Source of the DNA: JACCXJ01 sp052387115 | Lineage (GTDB): Bacteria > Pseudomonadota > Gammaproteobacteria > JACCXJ01 | Direction of reading: 5' to 3' | Assembly: GCA_052387115.1 (NCBI GenBank) | Contig: JBQTJM010000032.1 | Coordinates: 1-14,919 of the forward strand | Length of the DNA: 14,919 bases | Notes under the pieces: model-generated | What the model saw: the letters and a program-made list of their open reading frames with translations, nothing else | What the model was told of the DNA's origin: nothing | The model's database searches: none | Shown: in pieces, positions 14,798 to 14,919 of the stretch | Layout of the letters: every line of letters begins with the position of its first letter | How positions within the stretch are numbered: position 1 is the first letter of the stretch | Program-made: the position numbers and the translations under genes

Positions 14798-14919
14798 ATG
14801 GAACGCCACGAGGTCCAGGTCTGGCAGTTCGGGCTTGACCCGCCGGCGGCGACTCTGAGCGACCCCACGAGGTGCCTGTCGCAAGACGAGCGCGAGCGTG
14901 CCGCGAGATTCCGTTTCGA
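14798..14919 (+). CDS. 4'-phosphopantetheinyl transferase, Sfp type (3' partial)
   Basis: Only the first 40 residues are in the window: RHEVQVWQFGLDPP, then LSQDERERAARFRF, which is the typical N-terminal block of Sfp/HetI/Gsp-type transferases (VxVW, then LSxDERxRAxRFRF). By family they move the phosphopantetheine arm of CoA to a carrier-protein serine in polyketide, non-ribosomal peptide or fatty acid synthesis. The ATG at 14798 has GAGGAA about nine bases upstream. The catalytic residues would lie past the right edge. It is divergent from the toxin-antitoxin pair. Bases 14666-14797 between them show no further gene. Confidence 0.75.
   Translation, partial: MERHEVQVWQFGLDPPAATLSDPTRCLSQDERERAARFRF

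Overview
This GC-rich window looks like chromosome from a gammaproteobacterium. The marker is the gene order smc - zipA - ligA: ZipA is essentially a gammaproteobacterial division protein, and the same order is known from pseudomonads. The repeat families seen here (GGTTCCCAAGC palindromes, TAGCCCGGATG-type repeats, CCCTCCCC/GGGGAGG hairpins) are, from memory, common in purple-sulfur and related gammaproteobacteria. I cannot fix the genus from sequence alone.

Layout. (1) 2-4287, plus strand: a signalling and secondary-metabolism stretch. It holds a PAS-GGDEF-EAL cyclic-di-GMP protein cut by the left edge, a class I terpene synthase starting 19 bases after its stop, and, after a 217-base gap, a Hanks-type Ser/Thr kinase with a degenerate receiver-like N-terminus. 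(2) 4288-4573: an intergenic cluster of short perfect palindromes flanked by inverted copies of one 11-mer, resembling a REP/MITE-type composite. (3) 4574-5227, minus strand: a HAD-family GMP/IMP nucleotidase (YrfG type), divergent from smc. (4) 5401-11829, plus strand: the housekeeping block smc, zipA, ligA, covering chromosome organisation, Z-ring anchoring and NAD-dependent DNA ligation; zipA and ligA overlap. (5) 11830-13542: a decayed region with a DUF29 N-terminal remnant ending at a dispersed repeat, a frameshifted CSLREA-type surface-protein pseudogene, several GC-rich hairpin repeats and a possible scrap of a DUF433 gene. (6) 13543-14797: a small DUF1640-like coiled-coil membrane protein, then a minus-strand toxin-antitoxin pair (TumE/DUF6516-type toxin followed by a winged-HTH antitoxin) with a candidate promoter and palindromic operator. 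(7) 14798 to the right edge: the start of a Sfp-type phosphopantetheinyl transferase.

Nothing seen amounts to a clearly new multi-gene system. The best leads are the terpene synthase between signalling genes, the receiver-kinase fusion, the reverse-order toxin-antitoxin module with its possible operator, and the repeat families that sit where genes have broken. No rRNA, tRNA or CRISPR array was recognised.
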